Counted from the first letter of the stretch, positions 45,038-56,088 are shown. The stretch is 64,000 nucleotides of DNA from Paracoccus onubensis (GCF_003591515.1 NZ_QZCG01000011.1:124001-188000), one strand, 5' to 3'. Notes: a model not told the origin generated them from the sequence alone. Program-made: numbers and translations.

Positions 45038-45580
45038 ATGGCCCAGATATCGCATAGCCCGAATAAAAGCACAAACCGTCGGAAGCGTGGCTTTCAGGCG
45101 GCGTCTTCGGTGCTGGCAAAGCAGGTGCAGAAGGCGGCCGAGGGCCGTGGCTTCGCCGTGACCCGGCTGTTGACGCATTGGCCGGAAGTCGCGGGCGAAC
45201 AGCTTGCCCGGCAGACCCGCCCGGTGCGCATCAGCTATGGCCGGGGCGGAATCGGCGCGACATTGATCCTGCTGACCACCGGGCCTGCCGCACCGATGGT
45301 CGAGATGCAGCTGCCGCAACTGCGCGAGCGTATCAATGCCTGCTACGGCTATAACGCGATTCAGAAAATTTCCCTGACCCAGACTGCCGCAAGCGGTTTT
45401 GCCGAAGGTCAGGCTCAGTTTACTGCGGCACCCCGCGAAATGCGGCCGCCGGATCCCGAAGCGCAGGCCGAGGCAAGACAGGTTGCCGGGCAGTTCGAGG
45501 ATCCGCAACTTGCCGAGGCCATGGCGCGACTGACACTGAATATCTCATCCCGATCAAACCGAAAGGATTCTTCATGCTGA
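45038..45580 (+). CDS. DUF721/DciA-like protein
   Basis: The 180-residue protein has a basic N terminus (STNRRKRGF) and a DUF721 core (VTRLLTHWPEVAGEQLARQTRPVRI; MVEMQLPQLRERINACYGYNAIQKI). DUF721 includes DciA, the helicase operator of bacteria lacking DnaC; whether this member loads DnaB is inference. The frame is open back to 44858 but that part overlaps mutY; the ATG at 45038 is preferred. It is divergent from mutY and overlaps the dsbA-like gene by 7 bp. Confidence 0.82.
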   Translation: MAQISHSPNKSTNRRKRGFQAASSVLAKQVQKAAEGRGFAVTRLLTHWPEVAGEQLARQTRPVRISYGRGGIGATLILLTTGPAAPMVEMQLPQLRERINACYGYNAIQKISLTQTAASGFAEGQAQFTAAPREMRPPDPEAQAEARQVAGQFEDPQLAEAMARLTLNISSRSNRKDSSC

Positions 45581-46215
45581 CCCGCTCTTTCGTTGCCGCA
45601 TTGGCGTTGTCGCTGGCAACTCCCGCCTTGGCTCAGGACGAGGCCGCGACCGCCGAGGCCGAAACCGAGGCCAGCCAAGCGCAGACCGTTCCCGACATCG
45701 CGTTGGGAGCAGAGGACGCGCCGCTGACAATCATCGAATATGCCAGCTTCACCTGCGGGCATTGCGCCAATTTTCACGAGGAAAACTGGCCCAAGCTGAA
45801 ATCGGAATATGTCGATACGGGCAAGGTCCGGTTCATCCAGCGCGACGTTTATTTCGATGCGGTCGGCCTTTGGGCTGGTATTCTTGCCCGCTGCGGTGGT
45901 GATGATAAATACTATGCCGTATCGGACATGCTGTTCGACGATCAGAAAAAATGGTTGTCCGGCGGTTCGGGCGATGAAATCGCGTCGAATTTGCGCAAGA
46001 TCGGCCTGAAAGCGGGCATGTCGGAAGAGCAGATGACCGCCTGCTGGGACGACAAGGGCACTGCCGAAAGCCTGATCAAGACCTTCCAGGACAATGCCAC
46101 CGCGGATGAGATCGAGGCGACGCCGACCTTTATCATCGGTGAGGAAAAGGTGATGAACCAGCCGTGGGATGATATGAAAAAGATCATCGACGACAAACTG
46201 GCCGAGGCGGAATAA
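45574..46215 (+). CDS. DsbA-family thiol-disulfide protein
   Basis: The 213-residue periplasmic protein has a signal peptide (to about residue 20), an acidic linker and a thioredoxin fold with an active-site CGHC (EYASFTCGHCANFHEENWPKL, about residues 55-59), then a helical insertion and a cis-Pro loop TPTFIIGEEK. It may oxidise or isomerise disulfides. Pairing with the DciA-like gene is common in Rhodobacteraceae. A GC-rich terminator follows. Confidence 0.88.
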   Translation: MLTRSFVAALALSLATPALAQDEAATAEAETEASQAQTVPDIALGAEDAPLTIIEYASFTCGHCANFHEENWPKLKSEYVDTGKVRFIQRDVYFDAVGLWAGILARCGGDDKYYAVSDMLFDDQKKWLSGGSGDEIASNLRKIGLKAGMSEEQMTACWDDKGTAESLIKTFQDNATADEIEATPTFIIGEEKVMNQPWDDMKKIIDDKLAEAE

Positions 46216-46236
46216 ACCAACGCATGATCCGGTTCG

Positions 46237-46269
46237 CGGCCCCCTGCCGCTTCTTGGCGAAAGGGGCCG
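46237..46269. terminator. Bidirectional terminator-like hairpin after the dsbA-like gene
   Basis: CGGCCCC (46237-46243) and GGGGCCG (46263-46269) with a 19-nt loop, followed on the plus strand by TCTTCACTTTTT. It is between convergent genes and ends just before the ABC ATPase stop. Confidence 0.6.
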
Positions 46270-46272
46270 TCT

Positions 46273-47352
46273 TCACTTTTTCGGAAACACGAAAACCCGG
46301 TCGCGGCGCAGCATCAGCCACATCGGCGTATCGGCGCTTGGCAGGAATACCCCCGGAACTGTCGCGTTCAGGGTGATTTCCCCGTTATCGGTGATGAACT
46401 CGACCAGGGATTCCCTGCCCAGAAACCGCGCGCGTCTGACACGGGCTAGCGCCGCGCTGCCGTTTTCCGCCGTAGGGGCAGGCCCTCGTCCGGCCCGGTC
46501 GAAGTCGATTTTCAGGTGCTGCGGGCGGATGACGATTTCCACTTCTTGCCCGTCCGCAACGCCCGGCGCAAGAAATTCGCCAAAGGGCGTATTCGTTAAC
46601 GCGCCCTGCACCTTCCCAGTCAGGATGTTGATATCACTGAAAAATCCGGCTGCCTCGCGGTCGACCGGCGCATTATACAGGTTATAGGGCGCGCCCTGCT
46701 GCACGATCCGGCCCCGGCGCATCAGCAGGATCTGATCTGCCATGCGCATCGCCTCGTCGGGTTCATGCGTGACCAGCAGGACGGCGGTGCCCTCTTCTTT
46801 CAGTAGCGCCAGCGTTTCGTCGCGGATCCCGTCGCGAAGACGCTCATCCAGACCGCTGAAAGGCTCGTCCATCAACAGGATGCGTGGCTGCGGCGCAAGC
46901 GCACGGATCAGGGCCACACGCTGTTGTTCGCCGCCCGAAAGCTGATGCGGATAGCTGTCGATATGGGATGACATCTGCACGCGCGCCAGCAGCTCCCGCA
47001 CCCGGTCGCGATTGGCCGAAAAACCGCCCTTCAGCCCGAAGGCGACATTTTCGCTGACCGGAAGATGCGGAAAAAGCGCGAAATCCTGAAACATCAGCCC
47101 GACCGAGCGGCGTTCGGGCGGAACATGTGTCGCGGCATCGCACATGGTTTTGCCATCGACAAGGATATGCCCGCTATCCGGCATATCCACCCCGGCCACC
47201 AGCCGGAGCGTTGTGGATTTTCCGCAGCCCGAGGGGCCCAGAAGGCAGGCCACCTGCCCTGCCTCGACCGAAAAACTGACATTTTCCACAACAGCTTGCC
47301 CGTTGAAGGAACGGGTCAGGCTTTGAACTTCCAGTCGGGGCGGTGCTGTCAC
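46273..47352 (-). CDS. ABC transporter ATP-binding protein, FbpC/PotA-like
   Basis: The 359-residue ATPase: Walker A GPSGCGKSTT (about 38-47), Q-loop VGLMFQDFALFPHL, ABC signature LSGGEQQRVALIRAL, Walker B ILLMDEPFSGLD, H-loop VTHEPDEA, and a C-terminal TOBE region. It resembles iron(III)/putrescine-type importers. No permease or binding protein lies beside it, so its partners are elsewhere. The start is uncertain: GTG at 47352 gives the family N terminus, GTG at 47370 is possible, and the frame is open to 47412. Confidence 0.8.
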   Translation of the reverse strand: MTAPPRLEVQSLTRSFNGQAVVENVSFSVEAGQVACLLGPSGCGKSTTLRLVAGVDMPDSGHILVDGKTMCDAATHVPPERRSVGLMFQDFALFPHLPVSENVAFGLKGGFSANRDRVRELLARVQMSSHIDSYPHQLSGGEQQRVALIRALAPQPRILLMDEPFSGLDERLRDGIRDETLALLKEEGTAVLLVTHEPDEAMRMADQILLMRRGRIVQQGAPYNLYNAPVDREAAGFFSDINILTGKVQGALTNTPFGEFLAPGVADGQEVEIVIRPQHLKIDFDRAGRGPAPTAENGSAALARVRRARFLGRESLVEFITDNGEITLNATVPGVFLPSADTPMWLMLRRDRVFVFPKK

Positions 47353-47556
47353 GATGAGACACGCTTTCACCAAGGCTTTTCGTTGCCTAGCAGGCGCGAT
47401 TTCGCGCTGCAACTGCCATCGGCTCTGCCTGTGCCGTGTTCGGCGTTGAAATATGGTTTTCCGGTCGCACTGTTACGGACAGCGTGAAATGATCCGGGCG
47501 CTTCACCCGCAAGGCCACAAAGGCTATCTATAACCAGAATATAGGGGAGGGCAGAG

Positions 47557-49035
47557 ATGACCATTCTGGCAATGGACCAGGGGACGACCTCGTCACGGGC
47601 ATTGGTGTTCAGCGACGATTTGCAGGTGCAGGCAAGCGCACAGCAGGAATTCGAGCAGCATTTCCCGCGCTCGGGCTGGGTCGAGCATGACGCGGACGAC
47701 ATCTGGACGACCAGCGCCGCGACGGCGCGCGGCGCGATCGAAAAGGCGGGCAATCCGCGTATCGACGCCATCGGGATCACCAATCAGCGTGAGACGGTCC
47801 TGATCTGGGACCGCAAGACCGGAAAGCCCATATATCGCGCCATTGTCTGGCAGGATCGCCGGACGGCGGATCTTTGTGACCGGCTGAAGGATGAAGGGCA
47901 CGAGGATGCCGTCCGGTCGGTGACCGGGCTGCTGCTTGATCCCTATTTCAGTGCGACGAAAATCGCCTGGATGCTGGATAAGGTCGAAGGCGCGCGGGCG
48001 CGGGCCGAAGCCGGAGAACTTGCTTTTGGCACGGTGGATTGCTTCCTGATCTGGAAATTGACCGGAGGCAGATCTCATGTGACGGATGCCACGAATGCTT
48101 CGCGGACGCTGCTTTACGATATCCGCAAGGGCGACTGGTCCGATGACATGTGCCGTCTGTTCAATGTGCCAAGGGCGATCCTGCCCGATGTTCTGGACAG
48201 CGCCGCTGAATTCGGCACCACCCGCGCCGATCTGTTCGGGCGCGAAATTCCCATTCTGGGCGTCGCTGGCGATCAGCAGGCCGCGACCGTGGGTCAGGCC
48301 TGTTTCGATCCGGGCATGATGAAATCGACCTATGGCACCGGCTGCTTTGCGCTGCTGAACACAGGCGAGCAGGCCGTGACTTCGGAAAACCGGTTGCTCA
48401 CGACGATTGCCTATCAGTTGGACGGCAAGCCGGTCTATGCGCTGGAAGGGAGCATCTTCATCGCCGGTGCAGTGGTTCAGTGGCTGCGCGACGGGTTGAA
48501 ACTGATCCGCGAGGCGAAAGAGACGCAATCCCTGTCCGAGCAGGCCGATGACAGCCAGCAGATCATCATGGTTCCGGCATTCACCGGCTTGGGCGCGCCG
48601 CATTGGAACCCGCGGGCTCGCGGGGCGGTGTTCGGGCTGACGCGCAATACCGGACCGGCGGAATTCGCCCGCGCCGCGCTTGAAAGCGTCGGCTTCCAGA
48701 CCCGCGATCTTTGGCATGCCATGGCTGCGGATTGGCGGGGTACCGGCGATGCGGCGGTGCTGCGGGTCGATGGCGGCATGACCGCCAGCGAGCCGGCAAT
48801 GCAGTTTCTGGCGGATATTCTGGGTGCGCCGGTTGATCGCCCCGTGAATACCGAAACGACCGCACAGGGCGCTGCCTGGCTGGCGGGTTTCCGCGCAGAT
48901 TTATGCCCGGGACCACAGGAATATGCCAAAGCGTGGCGGCTGGATCGCAGATTCGAGCCGCAAATGAGCGGGACAGAGCGCGACCGGCGATATTCCGCAT
49001 GGCAAAGGGCGGTTCAGGCAGTCATGGCGGTCTGA
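47557..49035 (+). CDS. glpK: Glycerol kinase
   Basis: The 492-residue FGGY-family kinase phosphorylates glycerol. N-terminal [16 protein letters not shown] (ADP/ATP site), [31 protein letters not shown] (glycerol site), [22 protein letters not shown] and [15 protein letters not shown] are all present. GGGGAGGG precedes the ATG. glpF and glpD are not in the window, so glycerol uptake and oxidation must be encoded elsewhere. Confidence 0.93.
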   Translation: MTILAMDQGTTSSRALVFSDDLQVQASAQQEFEQHFPRSGWVEHDADDIWTTSAATARGAIEKAGNPRIDAIGITNQRETVLIWDRKTGKPIYRAIVWQDRRTADLCDRLKDEGHEDAVRSVTGLLLDPYFSATKIAWMLDKVEGARARAEAGELAFGTVDCFLIWKLTGGRSHVTDATNASRTLLYDIRKGDWSDDMCRLFNVPRAILPDVLDSAAEFGTTRADLFGREIPILGVAGDQQAATVGQACFDPGMMKSTYGTGCFALLNTGEQAVTSENRLLTTIAYQLDGKPVYALEGSIFIAGAVVQWLRDGLKLIREAKETQSLSEQADDSQQIIMVPAFTGLGAPHWNPRARGAVFGLTRNTGPAEFARAALESVGFQTRDLWHAMAADWRGTGDAAVLRVDGGMTASEPAMQFLADILGAPVDRPVNTETTAQGAAWLAGFRADLCPGPQEYAKAWRLDRRFEPQMSGTERDRRYSAWQRAVQAVMAV

Positions 49036-49071
49036 TTCGGGCTTTGTGATTTTACGCAAGCGCGTTTTTCC

Positions 49072-49081
49072 GTAATATTAC
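49072..49081. promoter_or_regulatory. 10-bp palindrome upstream of the SLT lipoprotein
   Basis: GTAATATTAC, perfect palindrome, flanked by a T-run before and an A7 run after, 24-33 bp before the ATG and 37 bp after glpK. It could be an operator or a weak AT hairpin; nothing decides. Confidence 0.3.
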
Positions 49082-49104
49082 AAAAAAACGATAAGAGGGC
49101 AGTG

Positions 49105-49686
49105 ATGAACAGGTTTCTGAAACTCGCGATCGTCGCGCTTGTCGCCTCATGCGGGGGCGGCAACTACAAGGCGCCACGGAATCTTGACAATGCTTGCGCC
49201 ATCGTGGCCGAGCGCCCGGCCTATCTGAATGCGATGAGAAAGGCTGAAAGGCGCTGGGGCATACCTGTCCATGTACAGATGGCGACCATCCATCAGGAAT
49301 CCAAGTTCATCGGCAATGCCCGGACCCCGCATCGCTACCTTCTGGGCGTGATCCCGATGGGACGGCAAAGCAGCGCCTATGGATATTCACAGGCGCTGGA
49401 CGGCACCTGGGAAGAATATGTCGAGAAAACCGGAAAGCGCCGCGCAAGGCGCGACCGGATCGACGATGCCACCGATTTCATGGGGTGGTATATGGATGGT
49501 TCGGCAAGAAGGCTGGGCATCTCGAAACTGGACGCGACATCGCAATACCTAGCCTATCATGAAGGTCGCGGAGGTTTCTCCCGCGGATCCTATCGGTCCA
49601 AGGGATGGTTGATAAACGTGGCGAACAATGTTGGATCGCGCTCGGAAACCTATCGCGTGCAGCTGGCATCCTGTGGAAGAGGGTGA
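49105..49686 (+). CDS. Lytic transglycosylase-like (SLT) lipoprotein
   Basis: The 193-residue lipoprotein has a short signal with lipobox VASC. Residues about 45-120 have the SLT fold: ATIHQESKF (with the catalytic Glu of lytic transglycosylases), then SAYGYSQALDGTWEEY and TDFMGWYM, and AYHEGRGGF near the end. It probably cleaves peptidoglycan glycan strands. The ATG at 49105 is preferred to the GTG one codon earlier. It converges with carB across repeat copy B. Confidence 0.85.
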   Translation: MNRFLKLAIVALVASCGGGNYKAPRNLDNACAIVAERPAYLNAMRKAERRWGIPVHVQMATIHQESKFIGNARTPHRYLLGVIPMGRQSSAYGYSQALDGTWEEYVEKTGKRRARRDRIDDATDFMGWYMDGSARRLGISKLDATSQYLAYHEGRGGFSRGSYRSKGWLINVANNVGSRSETYRVQLASCGRG

Positions 49687-49692
49687 ATTTTC

Positions 49693-49821
49693 CCGTCTGA
49701 ACCGAAATGCCGGTGTTGTGGCGACAGATTGCGTCCCGCGATGGCCGGGGGCGCTGTCCCGTCGCCGGCTGGTCTCTCGAACCAGTGGCGCGACCCGGAG
49801 GTATTTGGACAAAGAAGAAGG
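49693..49821 (-). repeat. Dispersed intergenic repeat, copy B (inverted)
   Basis: About 129 bp, read on the minus strand. It shares CCTTCTTCTTTGTCCAAATACC and the GCGCCACTGGTTCGAGAGACC loop region with copy A, and the tail GCGGGACGCAA, but lacks six bases in the left stem arm and has an insertion of about 14 bases after GGACGCAA. It lies between convergent SLT lipoprotein and carB. Confidence 0.85.
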
Positions 49822-49928
49822 GGCAGAGATGAATCCGGGCCGGGCGCGAGAGGAGGCAATAGCTATCCTGTGGGCAGGGCCCTTACGAAACGCAGAGCAT
49901 GATCCTTATATCCCAACAGTGGCGGGTT

Positions 49929-52900
49929 CTATGCCTGAAGGCTGCGCACGCCTACCTCGCCTTCGTCCCGGGACCTGATCGCGGCGACGGCGGCGATGCT
50001 GCCTGCCGCGGTCGTGAAATAGGGGATTTTGTCATATAAGGCGACGGCGCGGATTTCGCGAGAATCCGCAATGGCCTGTACCCCTTCGGTCGTGTTCAGG
50101 ACCATCGTGATCTCGCCATTCTTCAGCCGGTCAACGATATTGGGGCGGCCCTCATAGACCTTGTTGACGCGCTGCGCCTCGACATTCCTGGCGGCCAGGA
50201 AATCGGCTGTCCCGCTGGTGGCGATAATCTGGAAGCCCATGTCGATGAGATCGCGGGCGGCGGAGGCCATGGCGTCGGTCTTGTCGGCATCCTTGATCGA
50301 CAGGAAGATTTGCCCTTCATGCGGCAAGTTGCTTCCCGCCCCAAGCTGCGCCTTAAGGAAGGCGCGCGGGAAATTGCGGTCCCAGCCCATCACCTCGCCG
50401 GTCGAGCGCATTTCCGGGCCCAGCAGCGTGTCGACGCCGGGGAAGCGGGCGAAGGGCATCACTGCCTCTTTGACCGAGAACCACGGGGTATTGGGATCGG
50501 CCAATGTCAGCGGATCGGCGAAAGGCAGATCATCCTCGGGGCCGACTCCTTCGGGATAGGGGTCGCGGGCCGGGAAATTCGACATCGGTTCGCCCGCCAT
50601 AAGCCGCGCGGCAATCGAGGCGATGGCACTGTCGGTCGCCTTGGCCACAAAGGGAACCGTGCGGGAGGCGCGGGGATTTACCTCGAGCACATAGATATCG
50701 CCATCCTTGAGAGCGAATTGCACATTCATCAGGCCGACGACATGCAGGGCGCGCGCCATCTCGATGGTCTGGCGCTTCAATTCCTGAATGGTCGCCTGAT
50801 CCAATGTATGCGGAGGCAGCGAACATGCCGAGTCGCCGGAATGGACGCCTGCTTCCTCGATATGTTCCATGATACCGGCGACATGGACATTTTCGCCGTC
50901 GCACAGCGCATCAACGTCAACCTCGATCGCGCCGGACAGGTAGCTGTCCAGCAGCACCGGGTTCTTGCCCGATACCACGACGGCCTCGCTAATGTAGCGT
51001 TTCAGGTGATCCATGTCCCGCACGATCTCCATCGCGCGGCCGCCAAGGACATATGATGGCCGGATAACCAGCGGGAAGCCGATTTTTTCGGCGATTGCAA
51101 TGGCATCGCTGTCGCTATGCGCGATACCGTTGATCGGCTGCTTCAGGTTCAGGTCGTTCAGCAGCTTCTGGAACCGCTCGCGGTCCTCGGCAAGATCAAT
51201 CGCGTCCGGGGTGGTGCCAAGGATCGGGATTCCCTCGGCTTCGAGCGCGCGCGCCAGTTTCAGTGGGGTCTGGCCGCCGAATTGGACGATGACCCCGTGA
51301 AGCGTGCCGTTTTCCTTTTCAACCCGCAGGATTTCCAGAACATGTTCCAGTGTCAAAGGCTCGAAATACAGGCGGTCCGAGGTGTCGTAATCGGTGCTGA
51401 CGGTCTCGGGGTTGCAGTTGACCATGATGGTTTCATAACCGGCATCGGTCAGTGCGAAACAGGCGTGACAGCAGCAGTAATCGAACTCGATCCCCTGCCC
51501 GATCCGGTTCGGGCCACCGCCAAGAATGACGACCTTTTTCGCCGCGGTCGGCCGGGATTCGCATTCGACCTCGCCCATCGCCGGGGATTCATAGGTTGAA
51601 TACATATAGGGCGTTTGCGCCTCGAATTCGGCGGCGCAGGTATCGATGCGCTTGAAGACCGGGCGGATATCCATCGAAACCCGGGCGCGGCGGATATCAT
51701 CCTCTTCCCGGCCGGTCAGCATCGCAAGGCGGGCGTCGGTGAAGCCCATCATCTTGAGTGCCCGCAGGTCTTCGGCATCTGCCGGCAGGCCGTTTTCGCG
51801 GATCCTGTTCTCGGTATCGACGATTTCGCGCAGGCGTTGCAGGAACCACGGGTCGAAATGGGTGATCCGCTGGATTTCATCATCGCTCAGCCCGAAACGC
51901 ATAGCTTGGGCGATAACGCGCAAACGGTCGGGCGTCTGTTTCGACAATGCGGCGATGACGGCAGGCTTGCCCTGTTCCGCAAAGCCCTCGATGGCGATTT
52001 CGTCCAGGCCGGACAACCCATTCTCCATCGAGGTCAGGGCCTTTTGCAGCGATTCATGGAAGCTGCGGCCGATGGCCATCACCTCGCCCACGGATTTCAT
52101 CGCGGTGGTCAGTTCGGGCTTGGAGCCGGGGAATTTCTCAAAGGCGAAACGCGGGATTTTCGTGACGACATAGTCGATCGAGGGTTCAAAGCTTGCCGGC
52201 GTGACTTTGGTGATATCGTTGTCCAGCTCGTCCAGCGTATAGCCGACGGCAAGTTTCGCGGCGATCTTGGCGATCGGGAAACCCGTGGCCTTGGAGGCGA
52301 GCGCCGAGGAACGGCTGACGCGCGGGTTCATTTCGATCACGACCATGCGCCCGTCGGCGGGGTTGATCGCCCATTGCACATTCGATCCGCCGGTTTCGAC
52401 GCCGATTTCGCGCAGGACCGCGATGCTGCCGTTCCGCATGATCTGATATTCGCGGTCGGTCAGTGTCAGGGCGGGGGCGACGGTGATCGAGTCGCCGGTG
52501 TGGACGCCCATCGGATCAACGTTCTCGATAGCACAGACGATGATGGCATTGTCGTTGCGATCCCGCACGACCTCCATCTCGTATTCCTTCCAGCCCAGAA
52601 GGCTTTCGTCAATCAGCACCTGTGCCATCGGCGAGGCATCCAGCCCCGAACGTACGATCCGTTCGTAATCGTCGCGATTATAAGCCACCCCGCCGCCGGT
52701 TCCGCCCAGCGTAAAGGCGGGCCGAATGATCGCGGGCAGGCCGATTTCCTCGAGCGCCTCCATGGCGGTGTTGACGCCGGCATTGATGTCATATTTGCCA
52801 TTGGCGAGTTTCGGAGCCGAAACGATGGTCGCAAGCGGGTTTTCCAGCCCGATCCGGTCCATGGCCTCGCGGAACAGCTTCCGGTCCTCGGCCATTTCGA

Positions 52901-53267
52901 TGGCGGAACGCTGCGCACCGATCAACTCGACGCCGTAGCGGTTCAGCGCACCCGAATCGGCAAGCGCAAGCGCGGTGTTCAGACCGGTCTGCCCGCCCAT
53001 CGTCGGCAGCAGGGCGTCAGGACGTTCCTTGGCGATGATCTTCTCGACGATTTCGGGGGTGATCGGCTCGATATATGTGGCGTCCGCCATTTCGGGATCG
53101 GTCATGATCGTGGCGGGGTTCGAGTTGACCAGAATGACGCGATAGCCTTCTTCGCGCAGTGCCTTGCAGGCTTGTGCGCCCGAATAATCGAACTCGCAGG
53201 CTTGCCCGATCACGATGGGCCCGGCACCGATGATCAGTATCGATTTGATATCGGTTCTTTTCGGCAT
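49929..53267 (-). CDS. carB: Carbamoyl-phosphate synthase large subunit
   Basis: The 1112-residue synthase joins bicarbonate, glutamine nitrogen and two ATP to carbamoyl phosphate for arginine and pyrimidine synthesis. Two ATP-grasp halves are visible (N-terminal about 1-400 and about 560-950), with [30 protein letters not shown] at the start, matching [26 protein letters not shown] in the second half, and a C-terminal allosteric domain ([19 protein letters not shown]). The small subunit carA is not in the window. Length is within the family's range. Confidence 0.96.
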   Translation of the reverse strand: MPKRTDIKSILIIGAGPIVIGQACEFDYSGAQACKALREEGYRVILVNSNPATIMTDPEMADATYIEPITPEIVEKIIAKERPDALLPTMGGQTGLNTALALADSGALNRYGVELIGAQRSAIEMAEDRKLFREAMDRIGLENPLATIVSAPKLANGKYDINAGVNTAMEALEEIGLPAIIRPAFTLGGTGGGVAYNRDDYERIVRSGLDASPMAQVLIDESLLGWKEYEMEVVRDRNDNAIIVCAIENVDPMGVHTGDSITVAPALTLTDREYQIMRNGSIAVLREIGVETGGSNVQWAINPADGRMVVIEMNPRVSRSSALASKATGFPIAKIAAKLAVGYTLDELDNDITKVTPASFEPSIDYVVTKIPRFAFEKFPGSKPELTTAMKSVGEVMAIGRSFHESLQKALTSMENGLSGLDEIAIEGFAEQGKPAVIAALSKQTPDRLRVIAQAMRFGLSDDEIQRITHFDPWFLQRLREIVDTENRIRENGLPADAEDLRALKMMGFTDARLAMLTGREEDDIRRARVSMDIRPVFKRIDTCAAEFEAQTPYMYSTYESPAMGEVECESRPTAAKKVVILGGGPNRIGQGIEFDYCCCHACFALTDAGYETIMVNCNPETVSTDYDTSDRLYFEPLTLEHVLEILRVEKENGTLHGVIVQFGGQTPLKLARALEAEGIPILGTTPDAIDLAEDRERFQKLLNDLNLKQPINGIAHSDSDAIAIAEKIGFPLVIRPSYVLGGRAMEIVRDMDHLKRYISEAVVVSGKNPVLLDSYLSGAIEVDVDALCDGENVHVAGIMEHIEEAGVHSGDSACSLPPHTLDQATIQELKRQTIEMARALHVVGLMNVQFALKDGDIYVLEVNPRASRTVPFVAKATDSAIASIAARLMAGEPMSNFPARDPYPEGVGPEDDLPFADPLTLADPNTPWFSVKEAVMPFARFPGVDTLLGPEMRSTGEVMGWDRNFPRAFLKAQLGAGSNLPHEGQIFLSIKDADKTDAMASAARDLIDMGFQIIATSGTADFLAARNVEAQRVNKVYEGRPNIVDRLKNGEITMVLNTTEGVQAIADSREIRAVALYDKIPYFTTAAGSIAAVAAIRSRDEGEVGVRSLQA

Positions 53268-53368
53268 GGTCCTGCCCCCGGCATGTCTAGGAGTTGCGCA
53301 AATCGTCCGGGGTTATAGCCAAGCGTGGCCTGTGCGCAAGGTGGCAACTGCCACAAGGTCCGACAATG

Positions 53369-55000
53369 TCAGAAAATCGGACCGGGATTGGCCAGCAATG
53401 TAAGCGCCGCCCCATAACGATTCACGGCGAATGAATCGCTTGTCTGCGAACGTGCAAGATAGGTGCGAAGCAGCCGTTCGGTCGTTTCCTTCCGGGAGAT
53501 ATCCGTGAATGAATCGGTTCCAAGGACGCGTCTGGCGGCGCTGGTAAATTCTTCCACTTGCCGGTCAACATCCAGTGCCCCGATATGCGGGCCAAAATTG
53601 AAGGCTCCCTGAAACACCTGCCGCAATGGTGGATTGCTAAGCAATTCATACCAGTTCGCCCTGTCGCTGCGGCCAGCCTCGGCTATGCGGGCGATCTCGC
53701 GCCGTGCATTCAGGGCCAGCCGAAGTGTTTGATCACTCTGTCCGATCCGGGATTCGAATTCGCGATCCAGATAGGCAGTAGCGACCGTTTCGACGGGATC
53801 GGCTGTCTTCGACGGATCGTCGGGCTTTTCGGCTGTCCGCAGCCGGAAGACATGACGGCGGAAGACCTGCTCCAGTTTCGCGGGATCCGCGAATTCCGTC
53901 AGCGATTCGACATTGAAGATATTTTTCGCCTTCTCGGTGAATGCCTCTTCTTTCTTCAGGAAGGAAAGCCCGTTGAAATCTTCGCCCAGATCGAAAGCGC
54001 TGTTCAGGACATCTTGCAAATCATCGTTGCGCAGCAGCGCAAAGGTTATCGTGGAGTCCCTGTCCTTGACCTCGAATATCTTCTGCATCGCATCATGCGA
54101 TTTCTGGACCGCCCTGATCGTGCCCTTGTCGAAACCGGTCAGGCCGATATTGCGAAGAAAGTCATCTTTGGGATCCGGCTTGCGCGGATCACTTCCGATT
54201 TGCGCTGTGGCGTCGGCCTCGATCTTTTGCTGAATGATGGCATCGCGGTTGTTGAACACATAGGCGCGAATAAGTTTCTCGGCCATCCCGGGATCGGCCA
54301 GTTCCTTGAAACTTTCCGCGCCGGTGACATCCTTGAGCGCGCTCAGAATCTTGGCCTTTTCTACCGCCGGCCGGCTGCGCGTGGTGACCAATGACCTCTG
54401 CTCGCCCGAGCTATCCGTAAAAGACGTGGACTTTCCGAAATCGTCCGGCAGGTTCAGCGCAACCGTGAACACTTTTCGCAATGACACATCCTTGCGGACC
54501 TTGCCCCAGAAAGAAAAATCATCGCGCGTATCCTGCGCCAGAGCGGCAATTTTATCCTTTTGCCGTGAAGCAAAGCCGAGTATTTCCCGGGAATATCCTT
54601 TTAATCCAACACGGTCTTCAAAGGGAATGCTGGTATCGATGCCACCCGAGGCCTTGCGGTTGAAGTCGAAGCTTTCCGCAAGCCGCAGATATCGCTTGTC
54701 CGAAAGCCGATTGGCAAGCGAGCGCGGGTCGCTCAGATCCGATTCGAGCACCTTTTTGATAAGCCCGCGATAGTTGATTTCCGTTTCAAGCCCATGTGCC
54801 TTTAACGCGACGCTTAACAGGCGGTAATCGCCCACCAGATCATCAGCGGTTTCGACATGCTGTATCCGGTCGCGGTAATAGTCGATTTCCCGCTTTACCA
54901 CCGGATCGCGTGCAAGCACCTGTTTGCTTTTGGTTTCCGTGCGTTGCAGCAGATTCCATCCGGCGGGGCCACCGACACCCAAATTTACGGAAAACACCAT
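53369..55000 (-). CDS. DUF1217-domain protein, flagellum-associated family
   Basis: The 543-residue protein has repeated DUF1217-type units of about 100 residues, each with a block such as LSDPRSLANRLSDKRYLRLAESF, VRKDVSLRKVFTVALNLP, LRNDDLQDVLNSAFDLGEDF and LSNPPLRQVFQGAFNFG. Members of this family are found in flagellar gene clusters of Rhodobacteraceae; no other flagellar gene is in this window, so the link rests on family resemblance only. It has no signal peptide. It begins divergently from nothing obvious, with a 152-bp gap to xthA. Confidence 0.75.
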   Translation of the reverse strand: MVFSVNLGVGGPAGWNLLQRTETKSKQVLARDPVVKREIDYYRDRIQHVETADDLVGDYRLLSVALKAHGLETEINYRGLIKKVLESDLSDPRSLANRLSDKRYLRLAESFDFNRKASGGIDTSIPFEDRVGLKGYSREILGFASRQKDKIAALAQDTRDDFSFWGKVRKDVSLRKVFTVALNLPDDFGKSTSFTDSSGEQRSLVTTRSRPAVEKAKILSALKDVTGAESFKELADPGMAEKLIRAYVFNNRDAIIQQKIEADATAQIGSDPRKPDPKDDFLRNIGLTGFDKGTIRAVQKSHDAMQKIFEVKDRDSTITFALLRNDDLQDVLNSAFDLGEDFNGLSFLKKEEAFTEKAKNIFNVESLTEFADPAKLEQVFRRHVFRLRTAEKPDDPSKTADPVETVATAYLDREFESRIGQSDQTLRLALNARREIARIAEAGRSDRANWYELLSNPPLRQVFQGAFNFGPHIGALDVDRQVEEFTSAARRVLGTDSFTDISRKETTERLLRTYLARSQTSDSFAVNRYGAALTLLANPGPIF

Positions 55001-55152
55001 TACGCCACCCCGGTCACCAGAAAATTCCGAACAGAACCTGCGGAACAGATGTAACGCGGCAGAGGCTGATGATTTATGAACGGATCGCTTGCGGGCTGCG
55101 GATTGTGATTAAATCTTTAGATAACCCGCCAGCCCGTTTTCCCGATCATGGC

Positions 55153-55938
55153 TCAAAGATCGAAACTCGCGAAGACCGGGGCATGATCGCTTGGTTTTTC
55201 CCAGCCGCGGACATCGCGCAGAACCCGGCTGTTATGGCCGGAATTGGCGATATCCGGGCTGGCCCAGATGTGATCCAGCCGGCGGCCCTTGTCGGCTGCG
55301 TCCCAATCCCGTGCCCGATAGCTCCACCATGAATAAAGCTGACCGTCGGGAATATCCTTGCGGGTGATATCCACCCATTTCCCGGCATCCTGCGCCTGCA
55401 TCAGGTGTTCAACTTCGATGGGCGTATGGCTGACCACTTTCAACAATTGCTTGTGCGACCAGACATCGTCTTCGCGCGGTGCGATGTTGAAATCGCCGAC
55501 CATGATCGAACGGCTGGGCCGCTCGGCATGGAAAACATCGCGCAGTTCGGTCACGAAATCCAGTTTCTGGCCGAATTTCACGTTCAGTTCCCGGTCGGGA
55601 ATGTCGCCACCGGCCGGGATATACATGTTATGGATCGTGATGCCGCTTTCCGTCCGTGCGGCGACATGGCGGGCATGGCCAAGTCCCGCATAATCCCGGT
55701 CGCCCGCATCCTCGATCGGCAGGCGGGACAGAATGGCGACGCCGTTATAGCCTTTCTGGCCGCGCGCGACGATGTGGTGATAGCCAAGTTCGCGAAATCC
55801 CTCCAGCGGGATCTTCTCGACCGGTGATTTGCATTCCTGAAGGCACAGGATATCCGGGCCTTCCTCGCGCAATAGCCGGGTGACCAGGGCTTCGCGCAGG
55901 CGGACGGAATTGATGTTCCAGGTGGCGAGTGTGAACAT
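55153..55938 (-). CDS. xthA: Exodeoxyribonuclease III
   Basis: The 261-residue AP endonuclease/3'-5' exonuclease of the EEP superfamily: TWNINSVRLREALV at the start, CLQECKSP (catalytic Glu), VGDFNIAPREDDV (Asp-x-Asn) and the C-terminal RLDHIWASPDIA and PSDHAPVFASF (catalytic His). It repairs abasic sites. It is divergent from the MFS gene. Confidence 0.95.
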   Translation of the reverse strand: MFTLATWNINSVRLREALVTRLLREEGPDILCLQECKSPVEKIPLEGFRELGYHHIVARGQKGYNGVAILSRLPIEDAGDRDYAGLGHARHVAARTESGITIHNMYIPAGGDIPDRELNVKFGQKLDFVTELRDVFHAERPSRSIMVGDFNIAPREDDVWSHKQLLKVVSHTPIEVEHLMQAQDAGKWVDITRKDIPDGQLYSWWSYRARDWDAADKGRRLDHIWASPDIANSGHNSRVLRDVRGWEKPSDHAPVFASFDL

Positions 55939-56088
55939 ATGCGGGCTCCTTTGTTCGGGAACCTAGCCGCGGGATAAAGGCATGTCGAGCCAGAGCGGCG
56001 GGGCAAGCCGTCTTTTCCGCCATATTGACGCTTGGTGAAATGCAGCACAGCAGCTAATGAGGGCGACAAAGTGAAAGAGGGACAGCCC

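Noticed and set aside
51615..53318. Long open frame (567 codons) opposite carB
   Set aside because: It is antisense to a clearly conserved gene and shows no domain; long reverse frames are common in high-GC DNA.
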